A DNA stretch of 64,000 nt from Halobacillus ihumii (GTDB lineage: Bacteria; Bacillota; Bacilli; Bacillales; Halobacillaceae): NCBI RefSeq assembly GCF_902726645.1, contig NZ_CACVAO010000001.1, positions 806,001 through 870,000 on the forward strand. Reading direction: 5' to 3'. Positions 1 through 10,297 of this stretch are shown one piece after another. The position numbers and the translations under genes are program-made. Numbering within the stretch: the first letter of the stretch is position 1; the number at the start of each line of letters is the position of its first letter. The notes under the pieces were generated by a model. That model saw only the letters and a list, made by a program, of their open reading frames with translations, was not told the origin of the DNA and made no database searches.

Positions 1-240
<240 letters not shown>

Positions 241-254
241 TTACAACCCAACCC

Positions 255-800
255 TCAAAGCTCCCAAAGATCTTTGCGGGAAGTGGTGACTGCTGATACA
301 CCCGAACGGATGGCCTCTTCGACTTCATCTCCAGTACGAATTAATCCTCCGGCGATGATCGGCACACCTAACCGATCTTTTATTTCCTGTATCATCCCCG
401 GCAGTATTCCAGGCAAAACTTCTACAAAATCCGGCTGAGCTTTCTTAATGATTTTAACATTATGATCAATGGCTTGACTGTCGATCAGAAACAGTCTTTG
501 AACGGTTATTAGTTCATATTTTTTCGCCCGCTGAATGACAGAGGTACGTGTGGAAATCACGCCATCCGGACGTACTTCCCTGCCAAGAAACTCCATCCCA
601 TATTCATCCGCTTTTAAACCTTGAATGAGATCAACATGAATCAAGATCCTTTTGCCCGCCTTCTGCCCTGCCTTGACTAGTTTCTTTAGCAACCCGAGAC
701 GTGTGTCGAGCAGGATAATGTACTCTGTGTCAGACTTCAGCAGGTATTCAAAATCTTTCATGTGCTTAATTGCAGGTAAAACACGCTGGTTAATCATCAA
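255..800 (-). CDS. glpP: Glycerol uptake operon antiterminator GlpP
   Basis: This 181-residue protein matches the GlpP family in length and in motifs such as ILIHVDLIQGLKADEYG, RPDGVISTRTSVI and VIAGGLIRTGDEV. These belong to a TIM-barrel-like fold related to glycerol 3-phosphate binding. In Bacillus, GlpP with glycerol 3-phosphate binds the glpD leader RNA and prevents early termination. The start overlaps the stop of the upstream acyltransferase by four bases (ATGA), so the two are translationally linked. It is followed by glpK. Placing the regulator at the end of an hprK/ppaX operon links glycerol induction to the carbon catabolite machinery; that link is inferred from position. Confidence 0.93.
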   Translation of the reverse strand: MMINQRVLPAIKHMKDFEYLLKSDTEYIILLDTRLGLLKKLVKAGQKAGKRILIHVDLIQGLKADEYGMEFLGREVRPDGVISTRTSVIQRAKKYELITVQRLFLIDSQAIDHNVKIIKKAQPDFVEVLPGILPGMIQEIKDRLGVPIIAGGLIRTGDEVEEAIRSGVSAVTTSRKDLWEL

Positions 801-1330
801 TGATTATCCACCTCAGTCTCAATGGGGTGGTTACGCTCATCCATTTCTTGCTTCGTATAAATTACCTTCATTGGATTTCCTCCTACAAATGAACCAGCAG
901 GCACATCTTTATGAACAAGGGTGCCTGCTGATACAATCGCTCCATTACCAATCTGAACACCAGGAAGAATGGTTGAATTCGCTCCAATCATTACTTCGTC
1001 CCCAATAGCTATATTACCTAAGCGATACTCCTTTATTAAATACTCATGAGCCAGGATTGTCGTGTTATAGCCAATTACGGTATTTCGGCCAACTGATATT
1101 TTTTCCGGGAACATTACGTCCAGCATTACCATGAGGGCGAACGCCGTTTCATCTCCAACTTTCATACGCAAAAAGGTACGGTACATCCAATTCTTCACTT
1201 GTAAAAACGGCATATATCTGGCCAATTGAATGACGATAAAATTTTTAACCACCTTAAAGAAAGGCACCGTCTTGTAAATGTGCCACAAAGAATTGCCCTC
1301 ATTTACCGGGTAACGCTGTGTTTTACGCAT
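797..1330 (-). CDS. yvoF: Hexapeptide-repeat acyltransferase, YvoF-like
   Basis: The 177-residue product has the imperfect hexapeptide repeats of a left-handed beta helix, as in VGRNTVIGYNTTIL and IGDEVMIGANSTILPGVQIGNGAIVSAGTLV. It ends in the GGNPMKVI motif typical of O-acetyl/acyl transferases of the LbetaH class. The acceptor is unknown. It occupies the same place as yvoF after ppaX in B. subtilis, which is the main reason for the symbol. Only three bases separate it from ppaX, and it overlaps glpP, so it is an internal operon gene. The basic N-terminal 50 residues contain a hydrophobic stretch that might touch the membrane. Confidence 0.85.
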   Translation of the reverse strand: MRKTQRYPVNEGNSLWHIYKTVPFFKVVKNFIVIQLARYMPFLQVKNWMYRTFLRMKVGDETAFALMVMLDVMFPEKISVGRNTVIGYNTTILAHEYLIKEYRLGNIAIGDEVMIGANSTILPGVQIGNGAIVSAGTLVHKDVPAGSFVGGNPMKVIYTKQEMDERNHPIETEVDNH

Positions 1331-1333
1331 GAC

Positions 1334-1972
1334 TTATCCTCCCGTTATCTTCAGTAAGTCCCTCATATTGGTGAACATATAATCGGGTTCTAACGCATCA
1401 AGCACCTCTCTGCCTTTTACTGTCCAGGCTACACCGGCTGTTGCTGTTCCTGCATGCTGACCTGCTTCAATATCATGAGTGTTATCCCCCACCATAAGTG
1501 CCTCTGATGCTTGTGAGCCGAGTGCTTTTAAAGCCTTTTCAATTGGCTCTGGATGCGGCTTGGCATGTGTCACGTCATCAAGTGTTATGACCACATCAAA
1601 CATGTGATCAAGACCTGTTAGTGCGAGGCCCATCTCAACGGTCTGGCGCATCTTAGTCGTTACGATTCCAAGACGAAATCCCTGTTCTTTTAAAGTCTGA
1701 ATTGTCTCCACCACGCCATCATACGCCGTTACATAATCGTCATGATGGCTCAAATTATGGGCACGATATGCATCAATCAATTCATCAACGCGTTCAGCAT
1801 CAATCTGCTGCATACTATCTTTTAAAGGCGGTCCGATAAATTCGATGATTTCCTCCCTGCTGAATGGACGTTTGCCATATCGTTCAATAGTATGAATAAA
1901 CGACGCAATAATCAGTTCATTTGTATCAATTAGTGTTCCATCTAAATCAAAAAGTATTGTACGTATGCTCAT
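1334..1972 (-). CDS. ppaX: Pyrophosphatase PpaX (HAD family)
   Basis: This HAD-superfamily phosphatase has motif I FDLDGTLIDTNELI at the N terminus, the motif II threonine in GIVTTKMR, and motif III/IV at KPHPEPIEKAL and MVGDNTHDIEAG. In B. subtilis PpaX hydrolyses the pyrophosphate released when HprK/P dephosphorylates P-Ser-HPr, so it works with hprK four genes upstream. I start the gene at the ATG at 1972 (MSIRTILFDL, 212 residues, close to the family's ~216), because AAAGGA lies about eight bases upstream. The longer in-frame reading has an unrelated N-terminal tail. The start overlaps the end of yvoD by 26 bases. Confidence 0.93.
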   Translation of the reverse strand: MSIRTILFDLDGTLIDTNELIIASFIHTIERYGKRPFSREEIIEFIGPPLKDSMQQIDAERVDELIDAYRAHNLSHHDDYVTAYDGVVETIQTLKEQGFRLGIVTTKMRQTVEMGLALTGLDHMFDVVITLDDVTHAKPHPEPIEKALKALGSQASEALMVGDNTHDIEAGQHAGTATAGVAWTVKGREVLDALEPDYMFTNMRDLLKITGG

Positions 1973-2903
1973 TAGTCGTTTCCTTTCTTTCTCGTTGTAA
2001 CTTATTCCAGACAAATCCGACAGCAGCAGTAAGCACAATCGCTGTCAACAACCGAATAAGTAATAATGGCCAGATCGGAATCCCAAGCGGAATGAAGACG
2101 AGAGTATCCTCGACAACGGCATGGCAGGACACTAAAAATAATACTGCCAAATACATGTCTTTTTTAGAAACGCCATCTTCTTCTACAGCCTGAATCATCA
2201 GCCCCGCACCATATGCGAGGCCAATCGTAAGACCAGCCACAAGCGTCATCGATGTATTACGTTCCATTCCAAGAAAGCGGGTCGCCGGAGCCACCCAGCC
2301 AGAAAATCTGGTCAGCCAGCCGCTCTCCCGTAAATACTGCATCACAATCATTAACGGAATAACAATAAAGGCCAACTGAACAATTCCGATCAGTGCTGTT
2401 TGCACACCATGTATTATAATCTCTGTCCACCCTTCAGGAACAGCCTGCTGCTCAGGAGCGAACCCATAAACAGCCTGTTCTTGTCCACCTTTCCAAAACA
2501 AATTAATCAGAAAAGCAGATACGAAGGCAAGACTAAGCCTGACACCTACTACAAACCACCAACTGACTCCAACCTTTTTCGCAACCGTAGATTCAATCAA
2601 AAGGTTATGTGAAAAAGACAGCATGACGGCTAGTATAAATACCTCTTTCACAGTAAAATCAAAGGTTATAATCGCAGCAATTCCAGCATACAAGTTCAGG
2701 AAATTTCCGAGCACAAGTGGAACTGCCGCCTCCCCGGAGAGACCAATCCACCCCATAATTGGCTCAAGCTTATTCATTGCCCATGGAAGGACTGGAGTGA
2801 ATTGAAGAATCGTCACTATCAGAGTGACGGGGAAAATAACTTTTCCTAATGTCCATGTCAGTTGAAGACCTTTAGTTAGACCACGCTTTAAGATGCCGTA
2901 CAT
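1947..2903 (-). CDS. yvoD: Nucleoside-recognition (Gate) domain membrane protein, YvoD-like
   Basis: This is a 318-residue polytopic membrane protein with about seven or eight hydrophobic segments. It carries two copies of the Gate/nucleoside-recognition type fold: an N-terminal half with LVLGNFLNLYAGIAAI and a C-terminal half with LVAGLTIGLAYGAGLMIQAV. The substrate is unknown; family members are annotated as possible transporters on domain evidence only. It sits between lgt and ppaX, as yvoD does in B. subtilis, with 15 bases to lgt and a 26-base overlap with ppaX. Its conserved presence in hprK operons suggests a linked role, but none can be read from the sequence. Confidence 0.85.
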   Translation of the reverse strand: MYGILKRGLTKGLQLTWTLGKVIFPVTLIVTILQFTPVLPWAMNKLEPIMGWIGLSGEAAVPLVLGNFLNLYAGIAAIITFDFTVKEVFILAVMLSFSHNLLIESTVAKKVGVSWWFVVGVRLSLAFVSAFLINLFWKGGQEQAVYGFAPEQQAVPEGWTEIIIHGVQTALIGIVQLAFIVIPLMIVMQYLRESGWLTRFSGWVAPATRFLGMERNTSMTLVAGLTIGLAYGAGLMIQAVEEDGVSKKDMYLAVLFLVSCHAVVEDTLVFIPLGIPIWPLLLIRLLTAIVLTAAVGFVWNKLQRERKETTNEHTYNTF

Positions 2904-2918
2904 GCCTATGTCTCTCCT

Positions 2919-3752
2919 CTATTTTACTTTCTTTCCATTATAATATTTATCCGCTAAACCGGTCTTTCGACGATAAACCATAACCACGATGGCTAAAGCG
3001 ATAAGGACAACAGAAATAAGCTGGGCTGTACGAATCTCCCCAAACAAGTACAAGCTATCCGTACGCATGCCTTCAATAAAGAAGCGTCCGAAAGAATACC
3101 AGATTACATAACTTAGGAACACTTCACCACGACGAGGATTAAATTTGTATCTTAAGATTAACAGGACTATAAATCCTCCAATGTTCCACAATGACTCATA
3201 TAAAAAGGTAGGATGATATAATGTTCCACCGATACACATCTGCTGATTTATAAACTCTGGTAAGTATTGCATAAAGTTGTTATAAAAGCTTTCCGTAACA
3301 GGACCACCATGAGCCTCCTGGTTCATAAAGTTGCCCCACCTGCCGATAGCCTGTCCTAAAATAATGCTGGGGGCGGCAATGTCCGTCATCATCCAAAAAG
3401 ACACGCCCTTTAGCTTAGTATAAATATAAGCGGTCAATACAGCACCTATTAAAGCCCCGTGAATTGCAATTCCGCCTTCCCATATCGCAAACACGTCCCA
3501 CCACGGACCGCCTGCGTAACGGTCCCATTCAAACACAACATAATAAATACGTGCACATACGATCGCAGCGGGTATCGCATAGACCACAATATCTACCATA
3601 TAATCTTTATTTACACCTAATCGTTCTGATTCTTTAGTTGCCAGCCATAGGCCAAGAAATGCGCCAGCTGCAATAATGACACCATACCAATAGATTGACA
3701 GGGGTCCTAACTGTAAAAAGACACGATCTAATGCTTCGGGTGTACAAGCCAC
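2919..3752 (-). CDS. lgt: Prolipoprotein diacylglyceryl transferase
   Basis: Lgt moves a diacylglyceryl group from phosphatidylglycerol to the lipobox cysteine of prolipoproteins in the cytoplasmic membrane. The 277-residue protein has seven predicted membrane segments and the Lgt signature [14 protein letters not shown] in its middle, plus the conserved [10 protein letters not shown] segment carrying the essential histidine. The start is a GTG at 3752 with GGGAG nine bases upstream. It follows hprK by 14 bases. Lipoproteins elsewhere in the window (the cytochrome c at 33.4 kb and the ABC binding protein at 45.4 kb) would be its substrates. Confidence 0.96.
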   Translation of the reverse strand: MACTPEALDRVFLQLGPLSIYWYGVIIAAGAFLGLWLATKESERLGVNKDYMVDIVVYAIPAAIVCARIYYVVFEWDRYAGGPWWDVFAIWEGGIAIHGALIGAVLTAYIYTKLKGVSFWMMTDIAAPSIILGQAIGRWGNFMNQEAHGGPVTESFYNNFMQYLPEFINQQMCIGGTLYHPTFLYESLWNIGGFIVLLILRYKFNPRRGEVFLSYVIWYSFGRFFIEGMRTDSLYLFGEIRTAQLISVVLIALAIVVMVYRRKTGLADKYYNGKKVK

Positions 3753-3766
3753 AAGGTCACTCTCCC

Positions 3767-4702
3767 TTACTCATTATTCGATTGATCATCATCAATTACT
3801 TTTGTTAAACGCTCTGAAAATTCTTCCGCAGCGTTCACACCCATTCGTTTCAAACGGAAGTTCATCGCGGCCACTTCAATAATGACAGCTAAGTTTCGTC
3901 CTGGACGAACCGGAATGGTCGCTTTAGGAATTTCAACATCCATAATTTTCATTGTCTCTTCTTCAAGACCAAGGCGATCATACTGTTTGTTTTTATCCCA
4001 TATTTCAAGGTTGATTACAAGGGTAATACGCTTGAAACTCCTAACTGCACCTGCCCCGAACAAGGTCATAACATTAATAATACCCAGCCCGCGAATCTCA
4101 AGCAAGTGTTCAATTAGCGGGGGGCTGTTTCCAATTAAACGGTCATAATCCTCTTGTCTAATCTCTACACTATCATCAGCTACGAGGCGATGCCCGCGCT
4201 TCACGAGTTCCAAAGCCGTTTCACTTTTACCGACTCCGCTTTGTCCAGTAATCAGTACTCCGATCCCATAGATATCAACCAACACCCCGTGAATCGCTGT
4301 GAAAGGTGCAAATTTTGTTTCCAAAAAATTAGTCAGCCGACTGATTACTCTTGTCGTTTTGTAAGGGGAGCGCATCAGTGGAACAGCGCCTTCCTTAGCC
4401 GCCACTGACAACTCTTCAGGAATATCCATGCCTCTCGTAATGACAATTCCCGGCGTAACATCCGTACACAATTGCTCGGCTCGATCGCGACGCTGCTCAT
4501 GTGTAAGGTCATTAAAATAAGAAAGCTCCGTTTTTCCTAATAGTTGTAACCTTCTTTTCGGGTAATATTTAAAGTATCCCGTCATTTCGATCCCAGGGCG
4601 GGAAATATCACTCATATGTATTTCACGGTGAACACCGTCTTCTCCTGCCACAATCTCCAAGTTAAACTGCTCAAGTAAATGCTCCGTTCTAACCTTGTTC
4701 AT
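3767..4702 (-). CDS. hprK: HPr kinase/phosphorylase
   Basis: HprK/P phosphorylates and dephosphorylates Ser46 of HPr, the master signal of carbon catabolite control in Firmicutes. The 311-residue length is typical. The N-terminal domain (residues 1-130) is followed by the catalytic histidine in the [11 protein letters not shown] segment (H138) and a Walker A loop GQSGVGKSE at 153-161. The HprK signature [11 protein letters not shown] follows near residue 205. It is first in the operon hprK-lgt-yvoD-ppaX-yvoF-glpP-glpK. No terminator is visible from here down to glpK. Confidence 0.97.
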   Translation of the reverse strand: MNKVRTEHLLEQFNLEIVAGEDGVHREIHMSDISRPGIEMTGYFKYYPKRRLQLLGKTELSYFNDLTHEQRRDRAEQLCTDVTPGIVITRGMDIPEELSVAAKEGAVPLMRSPYKTTRVISRLTNFLETKFAPFTAIHGVLVDIYGIGVLITGQSGVGKSETALELVKRGHRLVADDSVEIRQEDYDRLIGNSPPLIEHLLEIRGLGIINVMTLFGAGAVRSFKRITLVINLEIWDKNKQYDRLGLEEETMKIMDVEIPKATIPVRPGRNLAVIIEVAAMNFRLKRMGVNAAEEFSERLTKVIDDDQSNNE

Positions 4703-4770
4703 ACCTTTACCTCCTGTGGATTAAATCATGCAGTCACTTCTCCTATTGTAGCACGTTTTTCAAGCTTAGA

Positions 4771-4818
4771 GAAAAAAGAGACCGGTCCGCTATTGAAAGC
4801 GAACCGGCCTCTCTTTTT
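4771..4818. terminator. Bidirectional-looking intrinsic terminator
   Basis: AAAAAGAGACCGGT...ACCGGCCTCTCTTTTT forms a strong hairpin with an A-run on one side and a T-run on the other. It lies just after the stop of the yvlD-like gene, whose minus-strand transcript it should end before hprK. Confidence 0.85.
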
Positions 4819-4822
4819 GCCG

Positions 4823-5167
4823 TTATTCTTTAATAAAGCTGTTCAACACAAGGTTAATCAGGGAAATCAAGATCGCGGCCACGATCGTCATTCCGAAACT
4901 GGCGATTTCGAATGTACTTCCCAAAAAAGCATCGGTCATAGCTAACGTGATCGCATTAACTATAAATAGAAATAACCCAAGGGTTACGACTGTAATCGGT
5001 AAGGTTAACACCACTAGAATAGGGCGCACAATGGCGTTCAAAATCGATAGTATGAAGGCGGCAAGCAATGCCCCGCCAAATCCATCGATCGTTACCGAAG
5101 CAAACAAGGCGCCGACGATAATGATGGCAGCCGCATTCACCAAAATGTGTAATATCCAGCTTTTCAT
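4823..5167 (-). CDS. yvlD: Phage holin family IV membrane protein, YvlD-like
   Basis: The 114-residue protein is almost entirely hydrophobic, with four predicted membrane helices and a short hydrophilic end. Motifs such as AFILSILNAIVRPILVVLTLPITVVTLGLF are typical of the family annotated 'phage holin family/DUF360-like' (YvlD). Despite the name no phage genes are nearby. The gene is 29 bases downstream of the yvlB-like gene, matching the B. subtilis yvlABCD cell-envelope stress operon in reduced form (yvlA and yvlC are absent here). A role at the envelope is inferred from that operon. Confidence 0.85.
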   Translation of the reverse strand: MKSWILHILVNAAAIIIVGALFASVTIDGFGGALLAAFILSILNAIVRPILVVLTLPITVVTLGLFLFIVNAITLAMTDAFLGSTFEIASFGMTIVAAILISLINLVLNSFIKE

Positions 5168-5196
5168 CCTCTATCCCTCACTTCTAGCAGCAGGAT

Positions 5197-6219
5197 TTAC
5201 AAACGAGGATTCTTAATCGTTACAGATCCCGTTTTTGTTTCTGCTTCTAAATGATACGCATCCTCATACTCTTCATGTGCTTCAAATTGAAGCTCTTTAT
5301 TCATGACTTCCTTTTTATTATTCAAAATCTTGTAATTGTCGAGTTCACAATTCAAACTTCCTACAGAAGATTTCAATTTGCCGTCAATGCGTTTATGAGG
5401 CGGCAGTGTCAGTGTAATGCTTCCTCTTACAGTTTTGAAAAAACCGGTATGGGCATGACCGCCGCTGTTCGTCACATGAATCGCCCCTGAAATCGTAGTC
5501 GCGTCATTTTTTCCGAACTGGCCATTAAGTGTCATACTCCCATGGATGGTTTCTGTTTCGCACGTTTCAAACTTACTGTCAGTCACGGTAATAGAACCAT
5601 TACCTGTTGAAAGTTTACTCGCTTCCCCTTGAGCACCTTTTAATTGGATAGATCCATTTGAGGTTTTTAAATGAAAATGAGTCGCATTAATCGAGGTAGA
5701 CGTCACCGATCCGTTTGATATTTTAACTTTAATAAACTCATATTCATTTTCTGGTACATAAAGTTTTATAGAAGCTTTCACTTTTTTAGATGGGCTCGAT
5801 ATCCGCAGAAGGTCCTGGCCAACTTCAAACTGATTGTCTGTCTGAAATCTGGATCTAGCTTCCTCTTCACTTTCAACTTGATACACCTTCACTTGATATT
5901 CAGCACGAACACGGTCTTCTTGCCACGGTAGAATGTCAATCGATCCGTTCGCAATAGATGCATCAATATCGTGAAAAGAAGTCGCATCCGTTTCAAATTC
6001 ATGCTTAAATTCAACAGACTCTCCAAACGATAAGTCAAAGTCGGTGTTTTTTATTTTATCAACAGCTTCACCGATAAAATCCTTGAAGCCATATTTCTTT
6101 TTTGAGGACTTCGTATTTGAATCCTTTTCTTCAATAGCAGTCAGCAGCTTTGCTCCTTCTTCTGCAGAAATGGTTCCTTTTTCAATCATCGTAAGAATTC
6201 TCATGCGTTCTTCATTCAT
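5197..6219 (-). CDS. yvlB: DUF4097 adhesin-like beta-repeat protein, YvlB-like
   Basis: The 340-residue product begins with a short helical domain (MNEERMRILTMIEKGTISAEEGAKLL) typical of SHOCT/YvlB N termini. A long DUF4097 beta-solenoid-like region follows, from about residue 75 to the end, with recurring 'SNGSI', 'GNGSITV', 'IHGSMTL' and 'VRGSITL' turns. There is no signal peptide or membrane segment, so it is probably cytoplasmic and may contact YvlD at the membrane. AGGAG lies upstream of the ATG at 6219. B. subtilis yvlB belongs to a LiaR/sigma-W type envelope stress group; regulation here is not visible. Confidence 0.85.
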   Translation of the reverse strand: MNEERMRILTMIEKGTISAEEGAKLLTAIEEKDSNTKSSKKKYGFKDFIGEAVDKIKNTDFDLSFGESVEFKHEFETDATSFHDIDASIANGSIDILPWQEDRVRAEYQVKVYQVESEEEARSRFQTDNQFEVGQDLLRISSPSKKVKASIKLYVPENEYEFIKVKISNGSVTSTSINATHFHLKTSNGSIQLKGAQGEASKLSTGNGSITVTDSKFETCETETIHGSMTLNGQFGKNDATTISGAIHVTNSGGHAHTGFFKTVRGSITLTLPPHKRIDGKLKSSVGSLNCELDNYKILNNKKEVMNKELQFEAHEEYEDAYHLEAETKTGSVTIKNPRL

Positions 6220-6272
6220 GATCTAATCGCTCCTTTTCTTTAAGCCTTCCCTATTTAGGAAAGTTGAAAACT

Positions 6273-6313
6273 AAAAAAGCACCTTAAAGACAATACTGTC
6301 ATCTAAGGTGCTT
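6273..6313 (-). terminator. Intrinsic terminator after bshB2
   Basis: AAGCACCTTA and TAAGGTGCTT pair around a 17-base loop, followed on the minus strand by a run of T. It lies directly after the bshB2 stop at 6321. Confidence 0.85.
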
Positions 6314-6320
6314 AAGAACA

Positions 6321-6977
6321 TTAAGTGAACTTCCAATTATAAAAACGTTCTGACTTCAATCGCGCTGTCTGTTCTGACTTCTTATCATGGTCATCAATTA
6401 AGCTCATCATGCCATCAGCCTGGGATAAATGAGCCTGAATCGCCGCCAGTTTCTGCTCCCAATAAGGTTCAATATCAAATATATAATCGGGTTCTCCAAG
6501 ATCTTCCTCATGATGATTGGATATGGCATGCATCCATACTTCAGGCCGTACCGACTCATCTATTTGACCGACAGCGTCAACTACTGCTGCAGCCAGTGCA
6601 TCATGATCAGGGTGAACAGCATAACCTGGATAGTGTGTAATGACAAGGCTGGGCTTCAAGGCTTTCAACCTGTTCAACAAGTAGTCAGCTACCTCTCCCC
6701 GCGGTTCAAATTCTAATGTCTTGTCCCGATATCCCAGCAGTTCAACATCAATATCCAACCGCCTTGCAGCTTCAGTTAATTCCTGCTTTCGATAAGAAGA
6801 TAATGTTTCCCGATTCGCGAATACCGGACTTCCCATATTTCTGCCCATTTCACCAAGCGTTCCACATAGATAGGTGACGGGAATCTCTTCAGTTCTAAAT
6901 TTTGAAATGGTGCCAGATGCACCGAATGATTCATCATCTGGATGAGGGAAAATAACGACAACATGCTGATTACTCAT
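6321..6977 (-). CDS. bshB2: Bacillithiol biosynthesis deacetylase BshB2
   Basis: This 218-residue LmbE/PIG-L family deacetylase has the zinc-site motif PHPDDE near the N terminus and HYPGYAVHPDHDALAAAV, which supplies the third metal ligand. In Bacillus, BshB1 and BshB2 remove the acetyl group from GlcNAc-malate in bacillithiol synthesis. I start at the ATG at 6977 (MSNQHVVVIFPHPDDE). A longer reading through MKHLFLMRRMF lacks family similarity. It overlaps the end of the yojF gene by eight bases, as in the B. subtilis yojF-yojG pair, and ends in a clear terminator. Confidence 0.92.
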   Translation of the reverse strand: MSNQHVVVIFPHPDDESFGASGTISKFRTEEIPVTYLCGTLGEMGRNMGSPVFANRETLSSYRKQELTEAARRLDIDVELLGYRDKTLEFEPRGEVADYLLNRLKALKPSLVITHYPGYAVHPDHDALAAAVVDAVGQIDESVRPEVWMHAISNHHEEDLGEPDYIFDIEPYWEQKLAAIQAHLSQADGMMSLIDDHDKKSEQTARLKSERFYNWKFT

Positions 6978-7341
6978 GAACATCCGCCTCATGAGAAAAA
7001 GGTGTTTCACTAATTTCCAGAGCCACCATCAAGCGCCCTTCCCGGTCATGGCCCGCCATCAGCAGCCGCCCTTTATCATCGATTTCAAAGTCGGTCACTC
7101 CCTCAGCATAAACCCAGCCAAGGTCCAGTTTTAGCCCAACTCGGTATGAACCTCCTGTGCTGACAATCTTACCGTGCTGGTACGAAACGTGCGCATTTCT
7201 AATAAACGCCCCGACATTGTATGCTTTCTCATCAAAATGGCTGGCATATGCCCCATTCGTTGTTTCTAAATGTACATATACATCGTGATTCGCTAGGTCA
7301 TTGATCTTTTCCTGAACAACTGTTTGTTCGATCGCTTTCAT
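6970..7341 (-). CDS. yojF: YojF/DUF1806 family protein
   Basis: A 123-residue soluble protein with the family pattern VHLETTNGAYASHF and GAFIRNAHVSYQHGKI. It has no catalytic motif that I recognise. It is paired with bshB2 here as in other Bacillaceae, overlapping its start. That suggests a helper role in the bacillithiol pathway, but this is inference from neighbourhood only. GGGAGGA precedes the ATG at 7341. A small inverted repeat (CGTTAAA...TTTAACG) lies between this gene and uvrA. Confidence 0.85.
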   Translation of the reverse strand: MKAIEQTVVQEKINDLANHDVYVHLETTNGAYASHFDEKAYNVGAFIRNAHVSYQHGKIVSTGGSYRVGLKLDLGWVYAEGVTDFEIDDKGRLLMAGHDREGRLMVALEISETPFSHEADVHE

Positions 7342-7417
7342 CCCAAAATTCCTCCCGTTAAAACGTCTCTTGTTTAACGATACTTAATTACGATCAAACC
7401 GTCAAAACATCTACTTA

Positions 7418-10291
7418 TTATTTTAATACTTTTTCTTTCGACTTCAGTTTGTCTTCCATCCGTTTTCTATCCCGCTGAAGAACAGGTTTTAAGTATTTAC
7501 CTGTATAGGAATCCGTTTGATCGGCGATATTTTCCGGCGTTCCCGTCGCAATAATCTGTCCACCTTTTTCTCCGCCTTCAGGACCGAGATCGATAATGTG
7601 ATCAGCTTCTTTAATTACATCCAAGTTGTGCTCAATAATTAATACAGAGTCTCCGTTGTCGACCAGTCGTTGAAGCACCTTTAGCAACCGTGAAATGTCA
7701 TCTACATGCAGTCCTGTGGTTGGTTCATCCAGAATATAAAAGGACTTTCCATTGGAGCGGCGATGCAGCTCACTGGCTAGTTTTACACGTTGTGCTTCTC
7801 CCCCAGACAGAGTTGTTGCTGGTTGTCCAAGTTTAACGTATTCTAATCCAACATCAGCTACAGTCTGAAGTTTCCGGCTGATCTTAGGAATGTTTGCAAA
7901 GAAATCAAGAGATTCTTCGATCGTCATCTCTAACACATCAGCAATACTTTTCCCTTTATACTTCACTTCCAGCGTTTCACGATTGTAGCGTTTCCCGTCA
8001 CACACTTCACATGGCACATAAACATCTGGTAAAAAGTGCATTTCAATTTTTATTATTCCATCTCCGCGACATGCTTCACAACGGCCGCCTTTTACGTTAA
8101 AACTAAAGCGTCCCTTTTTATAGCCGCGGATTTTTGCTTCATTCGTCTGAGCAAACACATCACGGATATTATCGAACACACCCGTATACGTAGCCGGGTT
8201 AGAGCGAGGAGTACGCCCAATCGGTGACTGATCAATATCAATCACTTTCTCCAGCATATTGATTCCTTCGATTTCCTTATGCTTTCCAGGCTTTTGTTTA
8301 CTTCTATGAAGCTTCTTCGATAGTGACTTGTACAGGATTTCATTGATTAGTGTACTTTTACCGGAACCCGACACGCCTGTAACAGCAGTCAATAAGCCGA
8401 GCGGAATTTTAGCGTTTACCCTTTTCAAGTTGTTCTCTTCAGCCTGCTTGATCTTAAGGTAGCGTCCGTCAGGTTTGCGCCTTTTTGCGGGTAACGGGAT
8501 GAATCTTTCCCCAGCTAAGTACTGTCCTGTTAACGATTTTTTATTACTCATTACTTGCTTTGGTGTCCCTTCGGCTACAATCTCTCCTCCGTGGGTTCCA
8601 GCTCCTGGCCCGATATCAATTAAATAATCAGCAGCGAGCATCGTGTCTTCGTCGTGCTCCACAACGATCAGTGTATTATCTAAATCTCTCATTCGTTTTA
8701 GTGTAGTAATCAGTCGATCATTGTCACGTTGATGTAACCCGATTGAAGGTTCATCCAGTACATATAGGACTCCGGTTAATGCCGATCCAATTTGCGTTGC
8801 CAGCCGGATTCGTTGTGCTTCCCCTCCAGACAGGGTGCCGGCAGATCTGGATAGCGTTAAATAATCAAGGCCCACATTAGCTAGAAAACTTAAACGCTCA
8901 CAAATTTCCTTAAGAATCATCTTGGCAATCGTTCTCTCTTTTTCCGTCAGCTCCAATGTTTCAAAGAATTGCTTTGCTTCCACTACAGAAAAATCTGTTG
9001 TACGACCAATGTGCTCCCCATTAATTTGGACAGCCAGTGCTTCTTCATTCAGGCGATTTCCCTTACATTTTGGGCATGGCTTCTGGATCATATATTTTTC
9101 CATTTGTTCCCTGATAAAATCCGAACCCGTTTCACGGTACCTTCTGGAAACATTCGGCACAACCCCTTCAAAGTAAATCTCATTTTCCCGTACTTTTCCA
9201 AAGTCATTTTCATAACGGAAAAAGATCTTTTCTTTGCCGCTGCCATATAACACTCGATCCATTTGTTCCTTAGGCAAGTCTTTAACAGGTTTATTTAAGT
9301 CAATCTGGTAATGTTGAGCGACACTTTTCAGCAGTTGAGGATAGTATTGAGAACTTGTCGGCTCCCAGGCTGCTATCGCGTGTTCATTTAATGTCTTGTT
9401 CCAATCAGGTATGACTAAGTCAATGTCCACTTCAAGTTTCGTTCCAAGACCATCGCAGCGATTACATGCACCAAATGGGCTGTTGAATGAAAACATACGC
9501 GGCTCCAGTTCGCTCACTGAAAATCCGCAAATCGGACAAGCATGATGCTCGCTGAACGTCATTTCCTCGCCGTCGATCACATCGATCAGCACATGGCCGC
9601 CGCCAAGGTTAAGAGCCGTTTCAAGTGAATCAGAAAGCCGCCCCTCTACGCCTTCTTTAACGACAACACGATCCACAACGACTTCAATAGAGTGCTTTTT
9701 ATTTTTCTCAAGATTAAACTCTTCTGTGATTTCACGCATTTCTCCATCAACCCGCAAACGCACATAGCCTTCTTTTTGCAGTTGATCAAAGACTTTGACA
9801 TGTTGTCCTTTACGACCTGATATTACAGGAGCTAGAACTTGCAGCTTCGTGCGTTCAGGATGTTCCATAATCTGATCAACCATTTGCTGCACGGTCTGTG
9901 AGTCAATTTCTATCCCGTGATTCGGACAAGTGGGCCGCCCGATTCTCGCAAACAGCAATCGAAGATAATCAAAGATTTCTGTTACCGTTCCTACTGTAGA
10001 ACGGGGGTTTCGACTTGTAGTTTTTTGATCAATTGAAATAGCCGGAGACAATCCTTCAATAGAATCTACATCAGGCTTGTCCATCTGCCCAAGAAACTGA
10101 CGGGCATAAGCACTCAGTGATTCCACATACCGTCGCTGTCCTTCCGCATAAATCGTGTCAAAAGCAAGGGATGACTTCCCTGAGCCGGAAAGACCCGTCA
10201 TGACCACAAGTTTATTCTTTGGAACATCAATGTCAATGTTTTTTAAATTGTGAGCTCTTGCTCCCTTGATACTGATATTTTTACTGGCCAT
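7418..10291 (-). CDS. uvrA: Excinuclease ABC subunit A
   Basis: UvrA is the damage-recognition ATPase of nucleotide excision repair; it forms a dimer and loads UvrB. The 957-residue product has two ABC ATPase modules, with Walker [10 protein letters not shown] at about residue 33 and GVSGSGKST at about 640. Both LSGGEAQR signatures and the zinc-binding CxxC pairs are present (CPICGF...CNRCDG and CEACRGDG...CEVCDG). It starts six bases after the uvrB stop, giving a uvrBA operon behind one LexA-type box. Confidence 0.98.
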   Translation of the reverse strand: MASKNISIKGARAHNLKNIDIDVPKNKLVVMTGLSGSGKSSLAFDTIYAEGQRRYVESLSAYARQFLGQMDKPDVDSIEGLSPAISIDQKTTSRNPRSTVGTVTEIFDYLRLLFARIGRPTCPNHGIEIDSQTVQQMVDQIMEHPERTKLQVLAPVISGRKGQHVKVFDQLQKEGYVRLRVDGEMREITEEFNLEKNKKHSIEVVVDRVVVKEGVEGRLSDSLETALNLGGGHVLIDVIDGEEMTFSEHHACPICGFSVSELEPRMFSFNSPFGACNRCDGLGTKLEVDIDLVIPDWNKTLNEHAIAAWEPTSSQYYPQLLKSVAQHYQIDLNKPVKDLPKEQMDRVLYGSGKEKIFFRYENDFGKVRENEIYFEGVVPNVSRRYRETGSDFIREQMEKYMIQKPCPKCKGNRLNEEALAVQINGEHIGRTTDFSVVEAKQFFETLELTEKERTIAKMILKEICERLSFLANVGLDYLTLSRSAGTLSGGEAQRIRLATQIGSALTGVLYVLDEPSIGLHQRDNDRLITTLKRMRDLDNTLIVVEHDEDTMLAADYLIDIGPGAGTHGGEIVAEGTPKQVMSNKKSLTGQYLAGERFIPLPAKRRKPDGRYLKIKQAEENNLKRVNAKIPLGLLTAVTGVSGSGKSTLINEILYKSLSKKLHRSKQKPGKHKEIEGINMLEKVIDIDQSPIGRTPRSNPATYTGVFDNIRDVFAQTNEAKIRGYKKGRFSFNVKGGRCEACRGDGIIKIEMHFLPDVYVPCEVCDGKRYNRETLEVKYKGKSIADVLEMTIEESLDFFANIPKISRKLQTVADVGLEYVKLGQPATTLSGGEAQRVKLASELHRRSNGKSFYILDEPTTGLHVDDISRLLKVLQRLVDNGDSVLIIEHNLDVIKEADHIIDLGPEGGEKGGQIIATGTPENIADQTDSYTGKYLKPVLQRDRKRMEDKLKSKEKVLK

Positions 10292-10297
10292 AAGCCA

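Noticed and set aside
4823..5167. Prophage remnant suggested by the holin-like protein
   Set aside because: The YvlD family name is misleading. The gene sits in its usual yvl context and there are no phage genes nearby.
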